Positions 1 through 9,100 of a stretch of 64,000 nt of DNA are shown piece after piece. A program made the position numbers and the translations under genes. Under the pieces are notes generated by a model. It was not told the origin of the DNA. It did not search any database and saw nothing but the letters and a program-made list of their open reading frames with translations. Each line of letters starts with the position of its first letter. Positions within the stretch are counted from its first letter, which is position 1. Source of the DNA: JAGNXB01 sp942490895 (GTDB lineage: Bacteria > Bacteroidota > Bacteroidia > Chitinophagales > Saprospiraceae); assembly GCA_942490895.1 (NCBI GenBank), contig CALNZC010000046.1, forward strand, positions 36,536-100,535, read 5' to 3'.

Positions 1-1
1 T

Positions 2-334
2 ATCGCCAGCGATTTTGTAACAGTCGTAGTGAACAAGATTCGGAATATCTACATTCCGAATGCATTTTCTCCGGACGGAAATGGCATTAATGATGTGTTT
101 ACGATCTACGGAGGAATTGCCGCTGAATCTGTACTTGTCTTCCGGATTTACAACAGATGGGGAGGCCTGATCTACGAGGGCACAAACTTCCCTTTAAATA
201 GTGAAAGTGATGGATGGAATGGAGTGTATAAGGGAGAATATCTCAATCCGGATGTTTTCGCGTTCTATGCCCTGATCCGGTTTATTGACGATGAGGAAAT
301 TATCTACAAGGGCGATATTCAAATCACCCGGTGA
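2..334 (+). CDS. C-terminal end of a secreted protein with a type B (CHU_C-like) T9SS sorting domain, 5' truncated by window edge
   Basis: The frame is open from the first base, so this is the tail of a longer protein that begins outside the window. The visible 110 residues are a gliding-motility-associated C-terminal domain: IPNAFSPDGNGINDVF, then IYNRWGGLIYEG, then a WNG and a YKGDIQITR ending. In Bacteroidota this domain directs export through the type IX secretion system and surface anchoring (type B signal). The function of the missing N-terminal part cannot be told. The stop overlaps the convergent ScfR-like gene by 11 bp, with no terminator hairpin between them. Confidence 0.93.
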   Translation: MASDFVTVVVNKIRNIYIPNAFSPDGNGINDVFTIYGGIAAESVLVFRIYNRWGGLIYEGTNFPLNSESDGWNGVYKGEYLNPDVFAFYALIRFIDDEEIIYKGDIQITR

Positions 335-1790
335 TCTTTTTGATCCTGTCTTTTACAACCTGACGCTCTTTTTTCATTTCCAGAATAGTTGGGGGTGCCG
401 CTCGATCTGCACAATCCGAAATTTGACAACGTTCACACGTAAGGTTGATCTCCTGATGCGGAATGGAGGGCTCATCTGAAAAATGAAAGAATTTTTTTGC
501 GGATTTATCCAATCGCACACCGATCATCACTCCAGTCAATTCGCCAGGCCGAAAAGAAGATGCTCTGGCTATACCCAAACAAAGAAATGTTTCACCTGAA
601 CGATGAAAGGTAGCCTTCATAATACCCGTTGCCGGATCGGAATGACCACTCGAAGTCACTTTTTGAATTAACTGACTGGATAACCACCGTCGACAATACT
701 GTTCGTCCAGACGGCCGGCATACCGACGCCCTTCTCGATGTAAATGCAACTCCTTATCCAATCGATAATGATCCTTTTCAGGGCTATAGACCATCCGGTG
801 AAAAAACACCTGGTCTAAACCCCAGTGGGCGGTGATCACATTAAATCGTTGGAAAAGCACATCAGGGCTCACCCCGTATTCCTCCAACCAGTGGAGGAGA
901 TCGGCACTGGAAAAAGTAGTTCCCGAAAATGCTTGTTCCAAGCGTCGAAGAAATGAGTGTTCTTCGATCATGAAAGCAACTGCAAAATAACCCGCTTTGA
1001 AATTATTCAGGACCTGCTGAAAGGAGGTCACAGATTGAGGAGTAGACGCCAGTGGACGTGGTTCCAGTTGTAAATAATGAAATCCGATCTCCTTAGAAAT
1101 TTGAAATGCCGTCTGCTCCTGAGACATCCTGGCATTCAAATAAAGGGTTTTTCCTTTGGGGGCATAAACAGATCGTAAAGAAGTCAATTCCGGGTAGGCA
1201 TTCAATCCATCTGGTTCGATCCGAACACCATATCCATTGATCAGGACACGCTTGAGTAGTGAGGGATCCAAAGGGCCAGTAGCATCCAATTCAAATTGTG
1301 CTCGACATGCTCTTGCGGCATCTTCCAAATCGGGAAAGTAGTTATTATTCAGTTCCTGATAGGCCCTCATGGCGGTCAGATAGAAGTTGTCTTCTCCTAG
1401 AGCATGGTTTTGTGCCAGCTCCACCAGAGTTGAGACAAAGGCGTTGATCTGCAAGGGCGCCCCGGCGAGTAGGTCCAACACTCGACTGATGTCGATGCCG
1501 AACATATCCAGGGGTAATTCATTGAGAAAATTGGATTTCAGGAGAGCCGCCACCGGTGCCAGGTGAGGCCCCGGGTCATCACTGGACAACCATTTTGCTG
1601 AAACGGCTAGAGTATCCGCCAGTTTTTGGAGTTTTTCCGGACGTGGGGTTTTTTTCCCTTTTTCGATCTCATTGAGATAGGATACCGACAATCCTGTCTG
1701 CACTGACAGATCCGCAAAGGATAGTCCTTTCTCCTGGCGAAGTTGTCGAATTTTTAACCCGAGTAGGATACGATCAGATAGTGAAGCCAC
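324..1790 (-). CDS. XRE-family regulator of the ScfR type (HTH + degenerate ImmA/IrrE-like domain + DUF2083-like C-terminus)
   Basis: Residues 10-65 are a classic Cro/CI-type helix-turn-helix (IRQLRQEKGLSFADLSVQTG, then SYLNEIEKGKKTP). The central region matches the peptidase-like domain of short-chain fatty acyl regulators, but where active ImmA/IrrE enzymes carry HExxH this protein reads KEIGFHYLQLE, so no protease activity is expected. The C-terminus carries the conserved cysteine cluster CERCQISDCADRAAPP typical of the DUF2083/RamB/ScfR group, which regulate propionyl-CoA, acetyl-CoA or glyoxylate metabolism in other phyla. The GTG start at 1790 gives a full-length protein of 488 residues. 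icmF lies 4.4 kb away on the same strand, but a regulatory link is inference. Confidence 0.85.
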   Translation of the reverse strand: MASLSDRILLGLKIRQLRQEKGLSFADLSVQTGLSVSYLNEIEKGKKTPRPEKLQKLADTLAVSAKWLSSDDPGPHLAPVAALLKSNFLNELPLDMFGIDISRVLDLLAGAPLQINAFVSTLVELAQNHALGEDNFYLTAMRAYQELNNNYFPDLEDAARACRAQFELDATGPLDPSLLKRVLINGYGVRIEPDGLNAYPELTSLRSVYAPKGKTLYLNARMSQEQTAFQISKEIGFHYLQLEPRPLASTPQSVTSFQQVLNNFKAGYFAVAFMIEEHSFLRRLEQAFSGTTFSSADLLHWLEEYGVSPDVLFQRFNVITAHWGLDQVFFHRMVYSPEKDHYRLDKELHLHREGRRYAGRLDEQYCRRWLSSQLIQKVTSSGHSDPATGIMKATFHRSGETFLCLGIARASSFRPGELTGVMIGVRLDKSAKKFFHFSDEPSIPHQEINLTCERCQISDCADRAAPPTILEMKKERQVVKDRIKKITG

Positions 1791-1864
1791 GTGGTGAAGA
1801 TACGATAATAGACCACGAATGTGTGAGGTTGGTTTACCCTGTTGGCAGTCTGGACTGGACTATA

Positions 1865-2332
1865 CTAAGGTTCCAATTCAGCATCAAATAAATAAACCTC
1901 ATCAAACTGAATTTCTGACATTTGTAACAAATCGATATACTCTTTCCGGAATGATTTTTCTTTGTGATGGATCTTTTGTAATTGAATATACTGTGCAACT
2001 GTGTTCACCTGCGTATGCCCGACAGAAAAACCTCCAAAGCCCTCCTGCCAGGAGAAGTACCCTCTTAATAATTTGTTTTCATTAATAAATTTAGAAGTAG
2101 AACTCTTCAAATCGCGAACCAGGTCAGATAACGAAATATTCGGTTTGTAACCTATCAGCAAGTGCACGTGATTTGGAATGCCATTGATCGCCAATAGAAT
2201 ATGACCTTTTTCTTTGATGACACCTGTCATATATTTATACACTCGCTCCTCAATCTCCGGAATGAGATACCCTTCCCGCCCTTTCGGAGAAAAGACGATA
2301 TGCGCATATAATTTTGTAAATGTGTTTGCCAT
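1865..2332 (-). CDS. REP-associated tyrosine transposase (RAYT, IS200/IS605 TnpA-like)
   Basis: This is a 155-residue protein of the Y1 transposase fold. It has the HUH motif as HVHLL near residue 57 and a candidate catalytic tyrosine in AQYIQLQKIHHK near residue 115. Length and motifs fit IS200/IS605 TnpA and the domesticated RAYT branch, which nicks single-stranded DNA at hairpins. No TnpB or accessory gene is adjacent. A perfect 14-bp palindrome (TTTACAATTGTAAA, 2341-2354) sits just upstream of the start, and a 1.5-kb array of palindromic repeats begins 80 bp further on. That arrangement is characteristic of RAYT genes embedded among the REP elements they process. The reading frame is intact. 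Confidence 0.88.
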   Translation of the reverse strand: MANTFTKLYAHIVFSPKGREGYLIPEIEERVYKYMTGVIKEKGHILLAINGIPNHVHLLIGYKPNISLSDLVRDLKSSTSKFINENKLLRGYFSWQEGFGGFSVGHTQVNTVAQYIQLQKIHHKEKSFRKEYIDLLQMSEIQFDEVYLFDAELEP

Positions 2333-2410
2333 TTCATCAGTTTACAATTGTAAAATATCCAAAAGGAAATGAATCATCAAATATATTGCAATCATTTTAT
2401 GATTGGTATC

Positions 2411-3900
2411 GTAGTTCGACCCCTACAGGGCCGCCAACAGCCCTCCCCGTGTGTCGACTATAAACGTTTGACCCCTACGGGGCCAGTTCCTGCTATTGGA
2501 CACATCCTATACCTATGTGTGAAGTGGTGTTTTCGAATTTGAGATCTCTGGTCCGGGACAAACTCAAGCCCCGTAGGGGTGGCAGGTTTATAGCACAATG
2601 CCTATCCACCTTAATTTCGCCCCGTAGGGGTGATACTGCTACCCCCAGGCATTAAATGAACCCTGCACAACTACCACTTCCAAAAGGAAACCTGCAGGCT
2701 GTATAAGCGCACACAAGGGATGCAATATCAGACCATGTTGCATGATTTGCTTAGTAGGAAACAGCAGTAGTTCGACCCCTACAGGGCCGCCAACAGCCCT
2801 CCCCGTGTGTCGACTAATAAACCTTTGACCCCACGGGGCCAGTTCCTGCTATTGGACACATCCTATACCTATGTGTGAAGTGGTGTTTTCGAATTTGAGA
2901 TCTCTGTGCCGGGACAAACTCAAGCCCCGTAGTGGTGGCAGGTTTATAGCACAATGCCTATCCACCTTAATTTCGCCCCGTAGGGGTGATACTGCTACTC
3001 CCAGGCATTAAATGAACCCTGCACAACTACCACTACCAAAAGGAAACCTGCAGGCTGTATAAGCGCACACAAGGGATGCAATATCAGTCCATGTGCATGA
3101 TTTGTCTATAGGCAAGCAGCAGTAGTTCGACCCCACAGGGCCGCCAACAGTCCCCCCCGGGCGACAAAACGTTTGACCCCTACGGGGCCAGTTCCTTCTA
3201 TTGGACACATCCTATACCTATGTGTGAAGTGGTGTTTTCGAATTTGAGATCTCTGTGCCGGGACAAACTCAAGCCCCGTAGGGGTGGCAGGTTTATAGCA
3301 CAATGCCTATCCACCTTAATTTCGCCCCGTAGGGGTGATACTGCTACTCCCAGGCATTAAATGAACCCTGCACAACTACCACTACCAAAAGGAAACCTGC
3401 AGGCTGTATAAGCGCACACAAGGGATGCAATATCAGTCCATGTGCATGATTTGTCTATAGGCAAGCAGCAGTAGTTCGACCCCTACAGGGCCGCCAACAG
3501 CCCTCCCCGTGTGTCGACTAATAAACCTTTGACCCCACGGGGCCAGTTCCTGCTATTGGACACATCCTATACCTATGTGTGAAGTGGTGTTTTCGAATTT
3601 GAGATCTCTGTGCCGGGACAAACTCAAGCCCCGTAGGGGTGGCAGGTTTATAGCACAATGCCTATCCACCTTAATTTCGCCCCGTAGGGGTGATACTGCT
3701 ACTCCCAGGCATTAAATGAACCCTGCACAACTACCACTACCAAAAGGAAACCTGCAGGCTGTATAAGCGCACACAAGGGATGCAATATCAGTCCATGTGC
3801 ATGATTTGTCTATAGGTAAGCAGCAGTAGTTCGACCCCTACAGGGCAGCCTGCAGCCCTCCCCGTGTGTCGGCTATAAACGTTTGACCCCTACGGGGCCA
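2411..3900. repeat. Tandem array of four ~355-bp units plus a partial fifth, each made of four ACCCCTAC-type palindromes (REP/BIME-like)
   Basis: Units begin at GTAGTTCGAC at 2411, 2767, 3122, 3471 and 3826 (periods 356, 355, 349, 355). The fifth copy ends near 3900. Each unit carries four copies of a palindromic core: two as GACCCCTACxGGGC, then two as GCCCCGTAGGGGT. The outer pair shares flanks (GCAGTAGTTCG against GATACTGCTAC) and the inner pair shares others (CTATAAACG against GGTTTATAGC), so every unit is a nested inverted repeat. Copies are nearly identical with a few indels, which implies recent duplication. No credible CDS lies inside. The region from 2333 to 4149 holds only this array and its relatives. 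Confidence 0.9.
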
Positions 3901-3980
3901 TTGACTTGAGGATTTAGATTAGATATTCACTCTTCAATTCTCTTTATTCAATACCCTTATTGATCGTGAATGATGCCGAA

Positions 3981-4058
3981 AGTGCCCCATAGGGGTACAA
4001 CATTTATAGTAAACCACTATGGGCATATTCCTTCGCCCCGTAGGGGTGATACTGCTAC
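3981..4058. repeat. Diverged half-unit of the same palindromic repeat
   Basis: After the array ends, two more elements appear: GTGCCCCATAGGGGTAC followed by CATTTATAG (inner-right type), and CGCCCCGTAGGGGTGATACTG (outer-right type). They are in the order and orientation of the right half of a unit. This looks like an older, degraded copy. About 80 bp of unremarkable DNA separates it from the array. Confidence 0.75.
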
Positions 4059-4149
4059 ACCCAGTCTCTTCGCCAATAGTTCAATTTCCTGGACAATCTC
4101 ACCAATTACGGCAAACCAAAAGAAGAGGCCAAAGTATTGATAATTCACC

Positions 4150-5565
4150 CTACCCCTTTTCCTTTTGGAAGGCCTCCAGGGTCTCTTTCGGCACATCCAT
4201 CAAGTCAAGCAGAATGAATCCATCCAATACATCAGAAAAATTGGGATCCAGGTTAAACGCAATAAATTTCGCATTCTGTCGAATATACTGACGCAGTAAT
4301 ACCGGAATTTTGAAATGTTCCGGCTCCACATCTTCGATCAAACTGTTTAATTGATCCAGATCACCTTTAAACGATTCTGTCAGCAATTTCAGGGCCTCAT
4401 CATCCACATTGAATTCAAATTGCTTTCGTGGCTTCAAAAATCTCGCCAGGCGATGATCAAAAAAATGTTCACGCACAAAATAAATAATTAGACTTTTTGA
4501 AATATCTGAATAGTACTTACTGATACTGACCGGACCATATAAATATCGGTATTTCGGATTTTTTAATAAAAAGCTTAAAATTCCCTGCCACAATAAAAAC
4601 AGGGGCAATCTCTTTTTTTGATATTCCTGAATAATATAGGATCGGCCCAACTCCAGGGCCTGTGGGAAAATGCTATAAAATCCCTTTTTGATCTTAAATA
4701 AACTGCTGACATAAAATCCCTGAGCACCATAATCACTAAATATTTTATCGCCACGACCCATACGATAACCGCCGACAATTCGTCTGGCCTCTTTATCCCA
4801 AATGATCAGCTGTTCATAGTATAAGTCATATTCATCCAGGTCCAATTCCTTACCCGTCCCTTCACCAACAGATCGAAATGTCAATTCACGTAAACGCCCA
4901 ATTTCCTGAAGACCGATGGGAATCTGTTCGGCACGAACGAGCCACACTTCAAATTCGGCCTGTCGGGTGACACACTGGTCAGCGGATAATTTGGCAATTT
5001 CTGCTTCGATTTCTTTTGGATCACACGCATCAATGACCGGTTCCTGGACCTCCTCCTGCTCAGGTTGGTGGAGATAAAACTGTCTGAGCTCTAGTGCCGA
5101 ATCCATCAACCGAATTTTGGTCAACAAAAATCGTCGCACCTGGTCGCGTGATTCAAATCGGGATTGATCTTCAGGGGTAACACCCTTCCCCAATCGGAGT
5201 TGGAGGTTATTTTCGATCCTGGAGACAAATCCGGGGATAATCGTCCATCCTTTATCTCGTAAAAATCGGAGCCACATTCTGATGAATACATTGATCAGAA
5301 TGGTCAAAGGAGCCTCTCGTTGAATATCGTAAACCAGTAATACCCCTTGATCTTCGGGCATCTTTTCAACAAGCTCTAAAAATCGCCAATAGGCAGGCTT
5401 CCAGGTGAAAGGTTGCAATCGAAATAACTCACTCAGACTGATGACCATCTGACCCGTACTGATAGCCAGATCCTCTGCAACTTCTTTGGGTAATGGCCCC
5501 TCATGTCGGATCAGCATACCGACTGCTCTGTTTGCTGGAAGATGTTTTTGTCCCTGGATATCCAC
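4150..5565 (-). CDS. Hemolysin/OlsB-like GNAT N-acyltransferase with a degenerate PlsC-like N-terminus
   Basis: Residues from about 215 match the GNAT-type acyltransferase module of Bacteroidota 'lysophospholipid acyltransferase family' (putative hemolysin, COG3176-like) proteins: FRSVGEGTG, DLDEYDLYYEQLIIWD, IVGGYRMG and the later GPVSISKYYSDISK and ALDGF-like VLDGFILLDL blocks. Such enzymes acylate amino groups of amino-acid lipids (ornithine or glycine lipids) or lysolipids. Family members normally carry an N-terminal PlsC domain with NHx4D. Here the N-terminal 185 residues resemble only the tail of that domain and no NHx4D motif is visible. The start lies 18 bp after lptC, so the gene is probably co-transcribed with lptC and icmF. 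The precise substrate is unknown. Confidence 0.75.
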   Translation of the reverse strand: MDIQGQKHLPANRAVGMLIRHEGPLPKEVAEDLAISTGQMVISLSELFRLQPFTWKPAYWRFLELVEKMPEDQGVLLVYDIQREAPLTILINVFIRMWLRFLRDKGWTIIPGFVSRIENNLQLRLGKGVTPEDQSRFESRDQVRRFLLTKIRLMDSALELRQFYLHQPEQEEVQEPVIDACDPKEIEAEIAKLSADQCVTRQAEFEVWLVRAEQIPIGLQEIGRLRELTFRSVGEGTGKELDLDEYDLYYEQLIIWDKEARRIVGGYRMGRGDKIFSDYGAQGFYVSSLFKIKKGFYSIFPQALELGRSYIIQEYQKKRLPLFLLWQGILSFLLKNPKYRYLYGPVSISKYYSDISKSLIIYFVREHFFDHRLARFLKPRKQFEFNVDDEALKLLTESFKGDLDQLNSLIEDVEPEHFKIPVLLRQYIRQNAKFIAFNLDPNFSDVLDGFILLDLMDVPKETLEAFQKEKG

Positions 5566-5583
5566 TATGCTGAAAATTGAGGA

Positions 5584-6153
5584 TTATTCTGGCAAACCTT
5601 CAACACTGACCCGCCCCTCCGGAGCGAAAATTCTCCGTCGACTGAAGTCTTGGTTGGCTTCAAATCCCATCCCCCAAATCTTTTCCTCCGGGGTGGTGAC
5701 TAACACAAATTTTTGCGTGAAGACTAATTGCCTGGCTTCATCCCAGATCAATTCTTCAGTCTCTAACTGTTCACCCTCGATATTTCGAAAGACCACATTA
5801 CCTATGACTTTGATCTCTTTTTTCTTGGCTTGTCGCACACCAAAGTCAGCGATTAATGTACTGGACACCTGACCCCTCTGATCATAGAACGTCACTTTCA
5901 CGCCTTCCGGGAATTCATCCCTGGGATCTTCACGAGTCGTGTATTTGACCAATTTGTCTGCATCGATACGGGCCTTGAGTTGCATAGAGTCACTATATAA
6001 AGTGACCACATCATGCACCACCTCAACATCCGCAGACGTCAGCATAGGGTCAGGCGAAAACGTTGTCTTTTCTTCTTGACAGGAGCTGAATCCAAAACCA
6101 GCAATGACCAGAAGAGCACAGAAAAGAAAGGTTCGTATCATTCGGCCATTCAT
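5584..6153 (-). CDS. lptC: LPS export periplasmic protein LptC (lipoprotein form)
   Basis: The 189-residue protein starts with a short basic/hydrophobic signal ending in the lipobox GFSSC, followed by an LptC-like beta-jellyroll region: LYSDSMQLKARIDADKL, then EFPEGVKVTFYD, ADFGVR and WDEARQLVFT. LptC bridges the LptBFG ABC transporter and LptA in lipopolysaccharide export. In Bacteroidota LptC is commonly a lipoprotein of this length. Its ATG overlaps the icmF stop by one base (TAATG), which indicates translational coupling. Other lpt genes are not in the window. Confidence 0.85.
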   Translation of the reverse strand: MNGRMIRTFLFCALLVIAGFGFSSCQEEKTTFSPDPMLTSADVEVVHDVVTLYSDSMQLKARIDADKLVKYTTREDPRDEFPEGVKVTFYDQRGQVSSTLIADFGVRQAKKKEIKVIGNVVFRNIEGEQLETEELIWDEARQLVFTQKFVLVTTPEEKIWGMGFEANQDFSRRRIFAPEGRVSVEGLPE

Positions 6154-9100
6154 TACATGTTCCTTCGATACTGACCGCCTACTTCATAAAGCGCATGAGT
6201 GATCTGACCGAGTGAACAAATTTTGGTGGCTTGCATGAGTGCCTCAAATACATTCTCATTATGCAAGGCTCGCTTTTGCAATTCTTGTAAGGCTGCTTCG
6301 CCATCTTTCGCATGAGCCTTTTGCAGGTTTTGCAAATTCCCGATCTGCCATTCCTTTTCATCCGTCGTTGAGCGGATGACTTCCTGTGGGATGATCGTCG
6401 GCGAACCATCCCTCGACAGGAACGTATTCACACCGATGATCGGGAATTCTCCTGTGTGCTTCAACGTCTCATAATAGAGACTCTCCTCCTGAATTTTACT
6501 GCGCTGGTACATGGTTTCCATAGCCCCCAAAACACCACCACGTTCGGTGATCCGATCAAATTCTGTGAGAACCGCTTCCTCCACCAGATCTGTCAACTCT
6601 TCGATAATGAATGAACCCTGCAGTGGGTTTTCATTCTTCGCCATTCCCAATTCATGGTTGATGATCATTTGAATAGCGACTGCCCGGCGAACACTCTCCT
6701 CAGTCGGTGTAGTGATCGCTTCATCATATGCATTGGTATGGAGTGAATTGCAGTTGTCATAAATCGCATACAAGGCTTGCAGCGTCGTCCGAATATCATT
6801 AAACGAGATCTCCTGCGCGTGCAAGCTTCTGCCGGATGTTTGGATATGGTATTTGAGCATCTGTGAACGCTCATTTGCCCCATATTTTTCCTTCATGGCT
6901 TTTGCCCAGATCCGTCTGGACACTCGGCCGATCACTGCATATTCAGCGTCCACCCCATTGGAAAAGAAGAAGGACAGATTGGGTGCAAAGTCGTTGATGT
7001 CCATCCCGCGGGACAGATAGTATTCAACGAATGTAAATCCGTTGGCCAATGTAAAAGCCAGCTGGCTAATCGGATTCGCACCTGCCTCTGCAATATGATA
7101 TCCGGAAATAGAAACAGAATAGAAATTCCGCACATTTCGATCGATGAAATATGCCTGAACATCACCCATCAATTTGAGCGAAAATTCAGTAGAGAAAATA
7201 CACGTATTCTGGGCCTGATCCTCTTTCAGGATGTCGGCCTGAACTGTGCCCCGAACTGCGGCCAGCGCTTTTATTTTTTGCTCTTCGTAAATGGCAGGAT
7301 CCAGGATCTGGTCGCCGGTAATACCGAGTAAGAGCAAACCGAGCCCATCATTACCCTGTGGCAGAGGTCCTTCATATTTGGGACGGGACAACCCGTGATC
7401 ATCATAGAGTGCTTTAAGCTTCTGATCTACTTTCCCTTCCAGACCATGCTCCCGGATATACCGCTCACATTGCTGGTCGATCGCAGCATTCATGAAAAAC
7501 GCACAGATGGTCGCGGCAGGCCCATTAATCGTCATTGAGACCGAGGTCTTGGGATCACAGAGGTCAAAACCCGAATACAACTTTTTTGCATCATCCAGGG
7601 AACACACGCTCACGCCCGAATTGCCGATTTTCCCGTAGATATCCGGACGATGATCGGGATCTTCACCGTAAAGCGTCACCGAATCAAACGCCGTTGAAAG
7701 TCGGTTGGCAGGCATATCCTGTGAGAGGTAGTGAAACCGTCGATTCGTCCGTTCAGGGCCTCCTTCTCCTGCAAACATTCGAGTGGGGTCTTCTCCCTTC
7801 CGTTTGAACGGAAACACGCCCGCTGTATATGGAAACTCGCCGGGAACATTCTCCAGGAGAACCCATCGTAATATCTCGCCCCAATCCTTGAATTTGGGCA
7901 GGATAACTCTGGGGATCCGGGTATGTGAAAGAGTCTCTGTATAGGTGGGTACACGAATCTCCTTTCCTCGAACACTGTAGATAAACTCGTCGCCCTCGTA
8001 GTTTTGCTTTTTGGCCGCCCAATCCTGTAAAATCTGCCAGCAAGTTCTGTCAAGCTCTTGCTCTTTGATCCGCGCTTGTTCGCGAAGTGTCTCCAGAAGT
8101 TGAGCAGAGGTTTGACCCTGCCCTTCCAGTAACTGGATCGTGCTTTGTATACCCTGGAGTTGGCTGGCTATGGAGACCTGCCTGGCCACCCATTGGTCGT
8201 ATCTCCGGTTGTTTTCGGAGATCTCGGACAGATAGCGGGTACGATTAGGTGGGATGATATAGATCTTCTCACTCATCTCCTCTCCGGGATGAAAATCGGA
8301 TTTCAGGTCAGCTCCTGTCCGTTCCACCAGGAGGTCCATGATCCGTCGGTACAACTGATTGGTACCCGGATCGTTGAACTGAGAGGCGATCGTCCCGATA
8401 ACAGGCATATCGTCTACCGGGCGCTCAAATAATTGATGATTGCGCTGGTATTGTTTGCGAACATCCCGCAAAGCATCCAGAGCCCCCCTCTTGTCAAATT
8501 TGTTGATCGCGATCGCATCCGCAAAGTCGAGCATGTCGATCTTCTCCAACTGAGTGGCTGCCCCGTATTCCGGAGTCATCACATAGAGGGACATATCCGA
8601 ATGATCCACGATCTCTGTGTCTGATTGACCGATACCGGAAGTCTCCAGAATGATCATGTCATATCCTGCCGCCTTGAGAATGGTCAGGGCTGACTGTACA
8701 TGTGCACTAAGGGCTAAATTACTCTGGCGAGTGGCCAGTGAACGCATGAAAGCACGATCACTCTTTACGGCATTCATGCGGATGCGGTCACCAAGCAAAG
8801 CCCCACCCGTTTTCCTCTTGGAAGGATCGACAGAGACGATGGCAATGGATTTGTCCTGAAAATCGATCAGAAACCTGCGGACCAACTCATCGACCAAACT
8901 TGATTTTCCTGCACCACCGGTCCCTGTGATACCCAGAATCGGTACTGTTTTTTCAGGAAGCCCCTTGGATAGCTCTGCTAACCAGTCCTGGTTCTGATCC
9001 GGATAATTCTCAACAGCAGAGATCAATCGAGCGACTACACCAGGATTGGATTGATCCAGTTTCTTTACCTCCCCATTCAAATGATCACCAATGGGATAAT

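Noticed and set aside
3008..3303. Short ORFs inside the palindromic array
   Set aside because: Two overlapping frames made of repeat sequence with high Cys/Arg/Gly content and no start signals; similar frames vary between repeat copies.
2411..3900. Possible CRISPR array
   Set aside because: The repeat period is ~355 bp with nearly identical units and palindromic cores, not 25-40 bp repeats with unique spacers; no cas genes are present.
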